Assembly (NCBI GenBank): GCA_963579135.1
Contig: CAUZFB010000011.1
Span: forward strand, 1 to 61,187
DNA from: CALGTL01 sp963579135
GTDB taxonomy: Bacteria > Chloroflexota > Dehalococcoidia > Lucifugimonadales > Australimonadaceae
DNA: 61,187 bases
Reading direction: 5' to 3'
Shown: positions 18,625 to 27,597 of the stretch, piece by piece
Numbering within the stretch: the first letter of the stretch is position 1
Layout of the letters: every line of letters starts with the position of its first letter
Translations under genes and position numbers: made by a program
Notes under the pieces: model-generated
Database searches by the model: none
The model's input: only the letters and a program-made list of their open reading frames with translations
Told to the model about the DNA's origin: nothing

Positions 18625-19290
18625 CTAGCCCTCACCCCGGGAAATACCACCCGCAGGGTTATGACTGACGCTGTACTTCCTGATCTTGTCGTGCAACTGC
18701 ATAATCCCGTACAGCAACGCATCCGGTCGCGGCGGGCAACCCGGCACGTACACGTCCACCGGCACGATGTGATTCACGCCAGGCACCACGCTGTAGCCCT
18801 GGTAGTACGGACCGCCGCTCGTCGCGCACACGCCCATCGCGATGACCCACTTGGGCTCCGACATCTGGTCGTAGATGCGGCGAACCGCAGGCGCCATCTT
18901 CCACGTCAGAGTCCCCGACACAATCAGCAAGTCCGCCTGCCGAGGCGACGCGCGCATGGCCTCCATGCCGAACCGCGAAATGTCGAATCGCGACATCGCA
19001 GATGCGATCATCTCGAAAACGCAGCACGCCAACCCGAACGCCACCGGCCACACCGCATTACGCCTGCCCCAATTCAACAGCGCGTCCACGGAAGTCACCG
19101 CGATATTGTTCTTCAAATCGTCTGGCACATGAATCAGCGGCTCGGGGAACGCCTCTTGCGCGCTCCACTTCAGCTGCTCTATCGCCTCGCCCTCGATTCG
19201 GTCCATATCCCACTCCACAACGGGAGCCGGGATCGATTGACCATAAGCCGAGCGACCGGGCACGTCCTGACTGCCTGCGTCTTGCACCAT
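18625..19290 (-). CDS. nuoB: NADH-quinone oxidoreductase subunit B
   Basis: 221 aa with a longer N-terminus than usual. The N2 cluster cysteines are visible: CC in GLACCVFEM, C in GVCATSGG and C in VPGCPPRPDALL. It is the first gene of the operon; no nuoA precedes it. The start at ATG 19290 is conventional, without a strong ribosome site. Confidence 0.95.
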   Translation of the reverse strand: MVQDAGSQDVPGRSAYGQSIPAPVVEWDMDRIEGEAIEQLKWSAQEAFPEPLIHVPDDLKNNIAVTSVDALLNWGRRNAVWPVAFGLACCVFEMIASAMSRFDISRFGMEAMRASPRQADLLIVSGTLTWKMAPAVRRIYDQMSEPKWVIAMGVCATSGGPYYQGYSVVPGVNHIVPVDVYVPGCPPRPDALLYGIMQLHDKIRKYSVSHNPAGGISRGEG

Positions 19291-19775
19291 GGAAATGAAC
19301 GCCCCCGGGGAAGCCTATCAACGGCTCCACAAAGCCGTCCAGCGTCCCTAAAACTGCCTCTGATTCGACGCCGCGAGGATAGCACAAGTGAAACTCACCA
19401 GTGAAATCCCTCACAAGCCCCATCTACCATCCACCGAACACCTCCGATAGTCCCTCCAATAACACCGACGCCTTCAGCGCCAAGCGACCTTCAATCCGGC
19501 GACGAAACCCAAAAACTCGGGCGCCGCCACTCACCTCAAGAACATTCCACTCACTGTTTCCGCAGCGATGCGCAGCGCTATCCAAGGACCCCTCACCGTC
19601 CCAGGAGCACCAATCGACCTTTAGTCCGGCGAGTCTCCGGCCCGTGCCAGCCTCATGTGTGACTAAGCCTCCACCGAGCCCGGAGTCCCCCTGTCGGTGC
19701 CCCCCCCTGTAAACTATCGCCACCAACTAGGCCCTGCCGAAGAAAGGCAGCCCAGGCCAAGCGAGCGACACCCCC
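19291..19775. other. Divergent intergenic region upstream of the nuo operon
   Basis: It separates nuoB (minus) from the translin-like gene (plus). It should hold the nuo promoter near 19291-19420, but I cannot assign a confident -35/-10. The plus-proximal part contains a long copy of the dispersed repeat. A nuoA-sized ORF with membrane helices is not visible in any frame. Confidence 0.5.
19556..19690 (+). repeat. Dispersed repeat, long copy A
   Basis: A roughly 135-bp element. It starts GTTTCCGCAGCG, passes through GCGCAGCGC...AAGGACCCC and CGACCTTTAGTCC, and ends CACCGAGCCCGGA. The same order of blocks occurs at 20441-20596, and part of it, inverted, at 60172-60264. It lies directly upstream of the translin-like gene. 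Confidence 0.7.
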
Positions 19776-20420
19776 ATGAGTGAGACCGCTGACAACCAAG
19801 CCCGCCTCGACGACATCACCACCGCCGCCCTTGAAACCTTCCGCGCCAAGCACGCCGTCCGCGAACGCGCCATCCAAGCGTCCCGCGAGGTCATCCGCAC
19901 CTCCGCCAACGCCATCCGCGCCATCCACCGCAACGAGCTTGAGAAAGCCAAAACGCAGGTCGCGGAAGCCGGCGCTCTCGTCGCCGAAACGAGGGAACTC
20001 CTCGCCGACCACCCCGACCTCTACTTCACTGGTTACACCCAGGACGCCCAGAAGGAATACGCTGAGGCGCGCTGCGTCTACGCCTTCATCGCAGGCGAAG
20101 ACACCCCCACGCCTAACGACATCGGCATCGAGACGCCGTCCTACCTCAACGGCCTCGCCGAAGCCGCCAGCGAACTGCGACGCTACATCCTCGACTCCCT
20201 CAGGCGCGACGACGACTCACGTTCAGAAGAGCTTATGCGGCTCATGGACGACGTCTACAACGTCCTCGTCGTCATGGACTTCCCCGACGCCCTCACCGGC
20301 GGGCTCCGGCGCACCACCGACCAGCTCCGCGCCGTCCTTGAACGCACCCGCGGCGACCTCACCATGACCACCCGCCAACGCCGCCTGGAACGCCTCCTCG
20401 CCGACCACGACGCCCGCTAA
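19776..20420 (+). CDS. Translin-family protein (COG2178-like, predicted nucleic-acid-binding)
   Basis: A 214-aa, almost entirely helical, charge-rich protein. The pattern REVIRTSANAIRAIHRNE, YTQDAQKEYAEA, then a long acidic linker and YNVLVVMDFPDALTGGLRR matches the translin fold, where helices assemble into an RNA- or DNA-binding barrel. The bacterial role is not well defined. It stands alone between two repeat copies and upstream of hppA, which has its own promoter. Confidence 0.75.
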   Translation: MSETADNQARLDDITTAALETFRAKHAVRERAIQASREVIRTSANAIRAIHRNELEKAKTQVAEAGALVAETRELLADHPDLYFTGYTQDAQKEYAEARCVYAFIAGEDTPTPNDIGIETPSYLNGLAEAASELRRYILDSLRRDDDSRSEELMRLMDDVYNVLVVMDFPDALTGGLRRTTDQLRAVLERTRGDLTMTTRQRRLERLLADHDAR

Positions 20421-20440
20421 AACCTGGCATCCCCCCCACC

Positions 20441-20596
20441 GTTTCCTGAGCGTAGCGCAGCGCACCCGAAGGGACCCCGCACCGCTCCATCCTCCGGAGC
20501 GCCGAGCGACCTTTAGTCCCAGCGGTGAAGCCAAGAGATCCGAGGTTGAGCACCGACCTCATACACGGCCGGGCCTCAACCGAGCCCGGACCAGCC
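20441..20596 (+). repeat. Dispersed repeat, long copy B
   Basis: It begins GTTTCCTGAGCGTAGCGCAG, continues CCGAAGGGACCCC, CGACCTTTAGTCCCAGCGG, GAAGCCAAGAGATC, and ends CAACCGAGCCCGGA. It shares all major blocks with copy A, and its GAAGCCAAGAG core with copy C. The first block resembles the short copies at 6456, 14213 and 23049. Confidence 0.7.
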
Positions 20597-20727
20597 CCAC
20601 TGCGCCCAAAGCCCTCAGCACACGATCCCCGTCCCGCAACCCACGTTTTTCGTAACCCCCTTCATTCCCGTTGCTGGACCAGAGCGCATAACTGACCCAA
20701 TTGTTCCCTCCACGTAAGCGAATATCA

Positions 20728-20756
20728 TTGCTTACTCGCCTTCACTTCTGTACATT
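20728..20756 (+). promoter_or_regulatory. Candidate promoter of hppA
   Basis: TTGCTT at 20728-20733, a 17-bp spacer and TACATT at 20751-20756. This gives a leader of roughly 80 nt before the hppA ATG at 20846. No operator is recognised. Confidence 0.5.
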
Positions 20757-20845
20757 GCCGTGCTTGGTACGCCCTCTGACGTTGTCCACCAATAAGTAAC
20801 GCGCGCCTGCGCAAAGCACCAGCGCGCCGAGAAGGAGACCCCACA

Positions 20846-22915
20846 ATGGAAGGCTTATACGCAGCCATCGGGGCAGGAGCTATCGCGTTGGTTTTCGCGT
20901 TGATCCTGGCCCGGAAAGTGCTTTCGGCTGACGAAGGCACGGACCTCATGAAAGAGATCGGCGCGGCAATTCAGGAAGGCTCAGCAGCATTCCTCAAGCG
21001 CGAGTACACAATGCTCGGCATCTTCGTCGTGATCGTGTTCGCCATCTTGTTGATTCTCGGGTTCACCCGTAACGAGCAAGACCCACAAACCGCAATCGCC
21101 TACCTCGTGGGCGCGATCACCTCCGGCATCGCAGGCCTCATTGGCATGCAGATCGCCGTCAAGTCGAACATGCGCACCGCAGCAGCAGCCCGCATCGGGC
21201 TCAACCCCGCGCTACGCATCGCCTTCTCTAGTGGTGGAGTCATGGGCATGGCCGTAGTCGGTGTCGGCCTCCTCGGCGCCACGATTCTCTGGCTCATCTT
21301 CAAGGACCCGTCAATCATTGCCGGATTCAGCTTCGGCGCATCCTCCATCGCACTGTTCGCACGTGTCGGTGGCGGTATCTACACCAAAGCCGCTGACGTT
21401 GGCGGCGACCTCGCCGGTAAGGTTGAAGCCGGCATCCCTGAGGACGACCCACGCAACGCCGCCGTCATCGCAGACAACGTCGGAGACAACGTCGGCGACG
21501 TCGCGGGCATGGGCGCTGACCTCTTCGAGTCCTACGTTGGCTCGATCATCGCGTCCCTCGCCCTCGCTGCCACCGGTACCGCGTTCCTCGTTGGAGGACA
21601 CGAGAACCCAACGCTCGTAGGCTCCGCCTTGGCCGTCCTGCCGTTCCTCATTGCAGCCATCGGCATCGTCGCTTCAATTATCGGCACCTTCCTCGTTCGC
21701 ACGAGCGAAAACGCAACCATGGGTAGCCTCCTCTGGGCCCTCCGCCGTGGCATCTTCGCCGCCGGCATCCTCTCGCTTGCTGGCTCATTCGGCGCTATCT
21801 ACTACCTCTTCCAGGTCGCGGCCAACGACCCACTCGGCATGGACGCCGTTTGGAAGATGTGGGCCGCAGTCGCCACAGGTCTCGGCGCAGGTGTCATCAT
21901 CGGCATCAGCACCGAGTACTACACGTCCTATGAGAACAAGCCCACCCAGAACGTCGCTGCGCGCACGGCCACCGGCCCCGCCACCGTCATCATCAGCGGG
22001 TTCGCTTCAGGCATGCTGAGCACTATCGTCCCGATGATCGTTATCGTTGCGGCCGTCATCTTGGCCAACGAGTTCGCAGGCCTCTACGGCATCGCCATCG
22101 CAGCCGTGGGCATGCTCTCCACCCTGGGTATCACCCTTGCGACCGACGCCTACGGCCCTGTGGCCGACAACGCTGGCGCCATCGCCGAACAAGCCGGTCT
22201 TGAACCTGAGGTTCGGGATCGCACGGACGCACTGGACTCCCTTGGTAACACCACCGCCGCCACCGGCAAGGGTTTCGCCATCGGATCCGCCGTCCTCACC
22301 TCCCTCGCCCTCATGGCCGCTTATGCCAAAGCCGTTGACCTGGAAGCCATCGACTTACTTCGCGTCCCGACCCTCGCTGGTCTCCTCCTCGGCGGGCTCA
22401 TGCCCTTCGTATTCAGCGCCCTCACCATGGAAGCCGTCGGCCGAGCCGCCCAAGACATGGTCGAAGAGGTTCGCCGTCAGTTCAAAGAGATCCCTGGCCT
22501 GAAAGAAGGCCTCCCCGGCGTCAAGGCTGAATACGCCAAGTGCGTAGACATCAGCACCAAGGGTGCCCTCCGCGAAATGATTCTCCCCGGACTCATCGCT
22601 GTCATCGTCCCCATCGTCGTCGGCATTACCCCGTTCCTCGGTGCTGAAGCCGTTGGTGGTCTCCTCCTTGGTGCCATCTCATCCGGCGCACTGCTCGCCA
22701 TTACCATGGCCAACGCGGGCGGCTCTTGGGACAACGCCAAGAAGTACATCGAAGCAGGCAACCTCGGCGGCAAGGGCAGTCCCGCCCACGCCGCAGCCGT
22801 CGTTGGCGACACTGTAGGCGACCCCTTCAAGGACACCTCCGGACCTTCGCTCAACATTCTCATCAAGCTCATGTCCATCGTCGCCCTCATCTTCGCCACC
22901 ACCTTCGCCGACTAG
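20846..22915 (+). CDS. hppA: K+-dependent membrane-bound ion-pumping pyrophosphatase
   Basis: A 689-aa polytopic protein that couples PPi hydrolysis to pumping of H+ or Na+. The catalytic loop has DVGGDLAGKVEAG and EDDPRN, then DNVGDNVGDVAGMGADLFE with the metal-binding aspartates. The C-terminal acidic sites (NAGGSWDNAKK and GDTVGDPFKDTSGP) are intact. In the GNTTAATGKG motif the residue after the two Thr is Ala; Lys there marks K+-independent enzymes, so this one is predicted K+-dependent. Which ion it pumps cannot be decided by eye. It has its own promoter, and a strong terminator follows. Confidence 0.95.
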   Translation: MEGLYAAIGAGAIALVFALILARKVLSADEGTDLMKEIGAAIQEGSAAFLKREYTMLGIFVVIVFAILLILGFTRNEQDPQTAIAYLVGAITSGIAGLIGMQIAVKSNMRTAAAARIGLNPALRIAFSSGGVMGMAVVGVGLLGATILWLIFKDPSIIAGFSFGASSIALFARVGGGIYTKAADVGGDLAGKVEAGIPEDDPRNAAVIADNVGDNVGDVAGMGADLFESYVGSIIASLALAATGTAFLVGGHENPTLVGSALAVLPFLIAAIGIVASIIGTFLVRTSENATMGSLLWALRRGIFAAGILSLAGSFGAIYYLFQVAANDPLGMDAVWKMWAAVATGLGAGVIIGISTEYYTSYENKPTQNVAARTATGPATVIISGFASGMLSTIVPMIVIVAAVILANEFAGLYGIAIAAVGMLSTLGITLATDAYGPVADNAGAIAEQAGLEPEVRDRTDALDSLGNTTAATGKGFAIGSAVLTSLALMAAYAKAVDLEAIDLLRVPTLAGLLLGGLMPFVFSALTMEAVGRAAQDMVEEVRRQFKEIPGLKEGLPGVKAEYAKCVDISTKGALREMILPGLIAVIVPIVVGITPFLGAEAVGGLLLGAISSGALLAITMANAGGSWDNAKKYIEAGNLGGKGSPAHAAAVVGDTVGDPFKDTSGPSLNILIKLMSIVALIFATTFAD

Positions 22916-22941
22916 ATCAGCCAGGCCAACGGCACACACCA

Positions 22942-22984
22942 AGAAGGGGCGCTCCCAGCTGGGGCGCCCCTTCTCTTTCCCCTT
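22942..22984 (+). terminator. Rho-independent terminator of hppA
   Basis: AGAAGGGGCGC (22942-22952) pairs perfectly with GCGCCCCTTCT (22964-22974) around an 11-base loop. A pyrimidine-rich tail (CTTTCCCCTTTC) follows, 26 bp after the stop codon. Confidence 0.85.
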
Positions 22985-23305
22985 TCATCCCACCAACCAC
23001 CCCTGACGTCATTCGTCTCATACGTCGCCAGCGGCCGCCATTTCATTCACGTCACTCTGATCGAAGCGGAGCGCAGCCGAAGAATCTCTCACAGGAGTCC
23101 CCTGGCCCTGCATGCGCCTGCGGTTTTGCCCCGCCGCGGCACAGACGGCAGATGAGCAGGAATGAGCCCAAATGAGCGACACCAAGACGCACGAATGATC
23201 GGCTAACCCCGACGGTGCACCCCACCCCAACATCCACCACCACGATGACAATTATCCCCCATCCTGCGAAAATCTCCCTAACCCGTCACCCACAGGAGGC
23301 CCACC
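22985..23305. other. Intergenic region between hppA terminator and SDR gene
   Basis: It contains a short repeat copy (23049-23092) and otherwise no ORF or RNA I can support. The SDR ribosome site ACAGGAGG lies at its 3' end. Confidence 0.5.
23049..23092 (+). repeat. Dispersed intergenic repeat, short copy 3
   Basis: ACGTCACTCTGATCGAAGCG, then GAGCGCAGCCGAAGAATCTCTCAC. It is intermediate between the short copies (same tail) and the long copies (same AGCG-CAGCGCA block), tying the two forms together. Confidence 0.65.
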
Positions 23306-24106
23306 ATGGATCTCGGACTATCCAACAAAGTAGCGCTCGTCACTGGCGGCAGCCGTGGCATCGGCTACGCCATCGCACAAGCACTCGCCGCAGAAGGCGC
23401 CAGCGTCGCCATCTGCTCCCGTGACGAAGCCGCCTCCCAAAAGGCCGCCGCAGAGATTGCCAACGCCACCGGAGTCAACGTCATCGGCCTCCGCGCCGAC
23501 ACGGGCAACGCCGACGACATCGCCGCGCTCATCGCTGGCACCGTCAGCCAACTCGGCCGACTCGACGTACTCGTCAACAACGCGGCGACCATCGGCGGTA
23601 CCGGTGGAGTCGATACCCTGGCCCAGCTCAACGAACCCCTCCTCAACGCCGACTTCCAGGTGAAGATGCTCGGCTACCTCCGCTGCGCTAAAGAGGCCTA
23701 CCCCCACATGGAAGCCAGAGGCTGGGGCCGCATCGTCAACATCGACGGCCTCGCCACCCGCCAGGCAGCAGGCGTCAGCGGCGGAATGCGCAACGCCGCC
23801 GTCATGAACGCCACCAAAGTCCTCTCAGAAGAGCTCGGCCCCAAGGGCATCACCGTCAACGCCGTCCACCCCGGTGCCACCAAAACCGAAGCCCTCGCCC
23901 CGCGTCTGGCAGGCCAGATGGAACGCACTGGCAAGACCCTCGAACAGGTCGAGGCTGACATGGCAGCCGGTCTCGCCATCAGACGCCTCGTCACCGCCCC
24001 CGACATCGCCAACGTCGTCGCCTTCCTCTGCTCCGACCAAGCCGCCGCCGTCACAGGCGAGAGCGTCTCAGCGGCCGGCGGCGGGGGCAAAGCCGTTTTC
24101 TACTAA
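23306..24106 (+). CDS. SDR-family protein lacking the canonical Ser-Tyr catalytic pair
   Basis: A 266-aa Rossmann protein from ATG 23306 with an AGGAGG site. The cofactor motif TGGSRGIG is at about 14-21 and NNAA near 95. The catalytic tetrad is mostly gone: the Ser position reads N-I-D-G, the Tyr of Y-x-x-x-K reads Met (VMNATK), and the Asn helix position reads Lys. Only the Lys survives. The C-terminal HPGATKTE loop is normal. It is cotranscribed with the amidohydrolase 12 bp downstream. It may bind NAD(P) but use different chemistry, or act as a non-catalytic partner. Confidence 0.8.
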   Translation: MDLGLSNKVALVTGGSRGIGYAIAQALAAEGASVAICSRDEAASQKAAAEIANATGVNVIGLRADTGNADDIAALIAGTVSQLGRLDVLVNNAATIGGTGGVDTLAQLNEPLLNADFQVKMLGYLRCAKEAYPHMEARGWGRIVNIDGLATRQAAGVSGGMRNAAVMNATKVLSEELGPKGITVNAVHPGATKTEALAPRLAGQMERTGKTLEQVEADMAAGLAIRRLVTAPDIANVVAFLCSDQAAAVTGESVSAAGGGGKAVFY

Positions 24107-24118
24107 GGACAAGTACCC

Positions 24119-25174
24119 ATGACAACGTTACGAGTGATCGACGCCGACACCCATGTGGACGAATCCGAAGCCACCTGGCAGTACATCGACAACGCCGCCG
24201 CCAAGCATGCCCCCATCAACGTCTCCCGTAATGTCGACGCGCCAGCGCGATCAGGCCCCGACGGCACCCGTTGGTGGCTCGTCGGCGATCGAATCCAGCC
24301 CCGTGTGATCCGCGACGACGCCCACCACCCGTCGCGTGAGCGCCGCGAACTGGATGACGTACCAGGGCGTGTGGCCGACATGGATCGCATGGGCGTCGAT
24401 GCTCAGGTCATCTTCCCCACATTCTTCATCCGTTACGGCACATCCGACCCCGTCGCAGAGCAGGCGCTCGCACGCTCCTACAATCGCTGGATCGCTGCGC
24501 GATGCGCCGAAAGCAACGGACGTCTCCGCTGGGCCGCCGTCCTCCCTCTCCTTGACCCCGACATGGCGGTCGAGGAGTTGCGCTGGGCCAAAGAGCACGG
24601 AGCATGCACGGTCTTCAAGCGCGGATTCGACATCGAAAAATCCGTCGGCGACCCACACTTCTTCCCCGTGTACCAGGAGGCCAATGACCTCGACATCTCC
24701 ATCTGCATCCATACCGGCCATCCCTTGCCCGGACGCGAGTGGGACCGCAGCTTCCCCGTGATCGCTGGCTTCAACTCCATCATCATGGAAGGCCTGCCCG
24801 AAAGATTCCCGAACCTCCGCTTCGGTTTCATCGAAGCCGGCGCGTCCTGGATCCCTTACTGCCTCGCCCAGATGTCCACCCACATCCGGGCCAAGAGACT
24901 CCTCGAGCGCAAGCAGACCTTCGAACTTGCGAAGGATCTTTTGCGCGAGAACCGCCTGTTCGTCACCGTAGACCCCATGGACGACATCGAGTATCTGTTG
25001 CAGTTCGGTGCTGAAGACAATCTGATTGTAGGCACCGACTACTGCCACAGTGACCCCTCGGCGAACCTCGCTGCACTGGACGAGGTCCGCTCCTGGGTGG
25101 ACGATGGCAAAGTCACCGAAACTGTCGCGCGCAAGATCCTCGATACGAATGCCCGTACCTTCTACGGACTCTAG
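24119..25174 (+). CDS. Amidohydrolase-2 family metal-dependent hydrolase/decarboxylase
   Basis: A 351-aa TIM-barrel protein. Metal-ligand motifs: VIDADTHV at the N-terminus (instead of D-x-H-x-H), ICIHTGHP in mid-protein, FIEAGASW, and GTDYCHSD near the C-terminus. The family (PF04909) includes ACMSD-type decarboxylases and ring-cleavage hydrolases. Pairing with an SDR suggests degradation of a cyclic or carboxylated organic compound. The substrate is not inferable. Confidence 0.82.
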   Translation: MTTLRVIDADTHVDESEATWQYIDNAAAKHAPINVSRNVDAPARSGPDGTRWWLVGDRIQPRVIRDDAHHPSRERRELDDVPGRVADMDRMGVDAQVIFPTFFIRYGTSDPVAEQALARSYNRWIAARCAESNGRLRWAAVLPLLDPDMAVEELRWAKEHGACTVFKRGFDIEKSVGDPHFFPVYQEANDLDISICIHTGHPLPGREWDRSFPVIAGFNSIIMEGLPERFPNLRFGFIEAGASWIPYCLAQMSTHIRAKRLLERKQTFELAKDLLRENRLFVTVDPMDDIEYLLQFGAEDNLIVGTDYCHSDPSANLAALDEVRSWVDDGKVTETVARKILDTNARTFYGL

Positions 25175-25280
25175 GCTTACGGCCTCTAGGAACGCGGGGA
25201 ACTCCCGCTCGCAGCCGACCCGTCAAACCCGCTAGAATACGAACCGTTCCCACGCACGCGTTACCTCCAGGAGATCCGGC

Positions 25281-25859
25281 ATGGTTCTCAGCGACCGCAC
25301 CATACGCGAAGAGATGGCCAAGGGCCGCATCGTCATCCGCCCCCTCGGCGAAGGCTGCATCCAGCCAGCCAGCGTCGACCTCCATCTCGACCGCAATATC
25401 CTCATCTTCCGCAACAACCGCGTCCCCTACATCGACGTGCGCAAGACCAACGATCGCCTGACCGATATGGTCACCATGGCCAACGACGACCCCTTCATGC
25501 TCCACCCTGGTGAATTTGTCCTCGGTAGCACTCTCGAGCACGTCGAAGTCCCCGCAGACCTTGTCGCCCGCCTGGAAGGCAAGAGCTCTCTCGGGCGCAT
25601 CGGGCTCCTCATCCACTCCACCGCCGGTTACGTCGACCCCGGCTGGAAGGGGCACCTCACCCTCGAGCTGAGCAACGTCTCATCGCTGCCCATCACCCTC
25701 TACCACCGCATGAAGATTGGCCAGATCTCCTACCTGCGGCTCACCACACCTGCCGACCGCCTCTACGGTTCCGCCGAGCTTGGCAGCAAATACCAAGGCC
25801 AGCAGGATCCCACGGCCAGCAAAGTCCACCTCGACTTCACCCCCGAAAACAACCGCTAG
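25281..25859 (+). CDS. dcd: dCTP deaminase
   Basis: A 192-aa trimeric enzyme of standard length producing dUTP from dCTP. EGKSSLGRIGLLIHSTAGYVDPGWKG carries the conserved Ser/Arg and catalytic loop, and LTLELSN the catalytic Glu. The CCAGGAG site precedes ATG 25281. It lies 18 bp upstream of ribD, so it probably heads the riboflavin operon. Confidence 0.93.
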   Translation: MVLSDRTIREEMAKGRIVIRPLGEGCIQPASVDLHLDRNILIFRNNRVPYIDVRKTNDRLTDMVTMANDDPFMLHPGEFVLGSTLEHVEVPADLVARLEGKSSLGRIGLLIHSTAGYVDPGWKGHLTLELSNVSSLPITLYHRMKIGQISYLRLTTPADRLYGSAELGSKYQGQQDPTASKVHLDFTPENNR

Positions 25860-25877
25860 GCTCCCGAGCTCGACGGC

Positions 25878-27008
25878 ATGGCGACCCCACAACAACCCCT
25901 CAACGACGACCCCATGGCGCGCGCCATTCTCCTCGCACGCAGAGCCATCGGCACCGCCAGCCCCAACCCGCCCGTGGGCGCAGTCATCGTCAAGGAAGGC
26001 CACATCGTCGGCGAGGGCAACACTCAGCCCCCCGGCCAAGCCCATGCCGAGATCATGGCGCTCGCCGAGGCCGGCGAGGATGCTCGTGGCGCCGACATGT
26101 ACGTCACTCTCGAGCCCTGCGCCCACCAGGGCCGCACCCCACCCTGCACCACCGCGATCATCGCCGCTGGCATCCGTCGCGTGCACATCGGCGCCCTCGA
26201 CCCCAATCCGCGCACCGACGGCCGTGGCGTCGCTCGACTCGAACAAAACAACGTCAGCGTCGTCGTCCGCGAGGCCAGCTTCGAATCCCTCACCCTCATC
26301 GAGGCCTTCGCTAAACACGTCACCACAGGCACTCCGTTCGTAATCGCCAAGTTCGCCATGAGCCTCGACGGTAAGATCGCCACCCGCTCTCGCGACTCCA
26401 AGTGGATATCCAACGCCGCCTCCCGCAAACACGCCCATGCCCTCCGCGCCGGCGTCGACGCCGTGATGATTGGCATCGGCACCGCCCTAGCCGACGACCC
26501 CCAGCTCACCGTCCGTGATGTCCCGCAGACCGGCCCCCAGCCCATCCGCGTCGTCATTGACTCCGCCGGGCGCCTGCCCACCAACGCCGCCATGCTCGCT
26601 CTCGACGGCACCACCATCGTCGCCACAGCCAGCGTCGACGCCAACCGGCGCGGCGTCCTCGAGGGCGCAGGCGCAGAGGTGATTGACACGGACTCTGGCG
26701 ATCAGGTGGATCTCGATCAACTCCTCCTGGTTCTGGGCGAACGAGAGATCACATCGGTCCTCGTTGAGGGCGGTTCACACCTGCTTGGCTCACTCTTCGA
26801 TGGCGGGATTGTCGACAAAGTCGTCGCGGTCATCGCACCCGTCATCATCGGAGGGAACGACGCACTAGGCCCGGTAGGTGGCAGCGGCGCGCACACCATC
26901 CCCGACGCCTTGCGCCTCACGCAGGTAACCTACCAAGAGGTGGACGGCGACATCATCGTCACCGGCTACCCAGTCGAGCGCACCCCTAACTGGATCATGG
27001 AGAAATAG
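25878..27008 (+). CDS. ribD: Bifunctional riboflavin deaminase/reductase RibD
   Basis: 376 aa. The N-terminal deaminase has the zinc site HAEIMAL and PCAHQGRTPPC. The C-terminal reductase, from about residue 150, includes KFAMSLDGKIA, SKWISN and VEGGSHLLGS. It catalyses the second and third steps from the GTP-derived pyrimidine. It opens a contiguous rib set. No FMN (RFN) riboswitch is visible upstream. Confidence 0.95.
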   Translation: MATPQQPLNDDPMARAILLARRAIGTASPNPPVGAVIVKEGHIVGEGNTQPPGQAHAEIMALAEAGEDARGADMYVTLEPCAHQGRTPPCTTAIIAAGIRRVHIGALDPNPRTDGRGVARLEQNNVSVVVREASFESLTLIEAFAKHVTTGTPFVIAKFAMSLDGKIATRSRDSKWISNAASRKHAHALRAGVDAVMIGIGTALADDPQLTVRDVPQTGPQPIRVVIDSAGRLPTNAAMLALDGTTIVATASVDANRRGVLEGAGAEVIDTDSGDQVDLDQLLLVLGEREITSVLVEGGSHLLGSLFDGGIVDKVVAVIAPVIIGGNDALGPVGGSGAHTIPDALRLTQVTYQEVDGDIIVTGYPVERTPNWIMEK

Positions 27009-27012
27009 TCGA

Positions 27013-27591
27013 GTGTTCACCGGCATCATCGAAGAAATGGGCAACGTCGCCGAGATATCCAGTCATCGATTGGTTGTTCATGCGCAGATCACACTCGATG
27101 GAGTCGTACTCGGCGACTCCATCGCCGTCAACGGCACCTGCCTCACGGTCGTCGAGATCACCAGCGACTCCTTCGCCATGGACCTCTCCCAGGAGACGCT
27201 TGACCGCACAGCCCTCGGCACCCTAGTCGTAGGCAGCCCCGTCGATCTAGAGCGGGCCCTGACCCCCGCCTCCCGCATGGGTGGCCACTTCGTCCAGGGC
27301 CACATCGATGGCGTCGGCACCGTCACCGCCATAAGCGGCACGCCCGAAGCCCGCGTCATGTCGATTCAGGCGCTGGACGACATTGCCCGTTACATCGTAG
27401 AAAAAGGCTTCATCACCGTCGAAGGCATAAGCCTCACCGTCACGAGGGTCATCGATTCAACCTTCTCTATCGCCGTGATACCGTATACATGGGAACACAC
27501 CGTGCTAAGCTCAAAAGTTATCGGCGACGCCGTCAACCTAGAGGTCGACATCGTCGCGAAATACGTCGAGCGACTGCTCCCGGAGAGGTAA
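27013..27591 (+). CDS. ribE: Riboflavin synthase alpha subunit
   Basis: 192 aa from a GTG start four bases after ribD. Tandem lumazine-binding barrels start MFTGIIEEMG and, in the second half, GHFVQGHIDGVG. NGTCLTV and EGISLTV are the paired active-site strands. It converts two lumazine molecules into riboflavin plus the pyrimidine. Confidence 0.95.
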   Translation: MFTGIIEEMGNVAEISSHRLVVHAQITLDGVVLGDSIAVNGTCLTVVEITSDSFAMDLSQETLDRTALGTLVVGSPVDLERALTPASRMGGHFVQGHIDGVGTVTAISGTPEARVMSIQALDDIARYIVEKGFITVEGISLTVTRVIDSTFSIAVIPYTWEHTVLSSKVIGDAVNLEVDIVAKYVERLLPER

Positions 27592-27597
27592 GACCTA

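Larger units (their letters stand above)
20421..20845. other. Intergenic region upstream of hppA
   Basis: It contains the second long repeat copy (20441-20596) and then a candidate sigma70-type promoter for hppA (20728-20756). No ORF is visible. The remaining leader ends in a GAGAAGGAG ribosome site. Confidence 0.5.

Noticed and set aside
25860..25877. Search for an FMN riboswitch before ribD
   Set aside because: Only 18 bp separates dcd and ribD, and no RFN-like core is seen upstream of dcd either.
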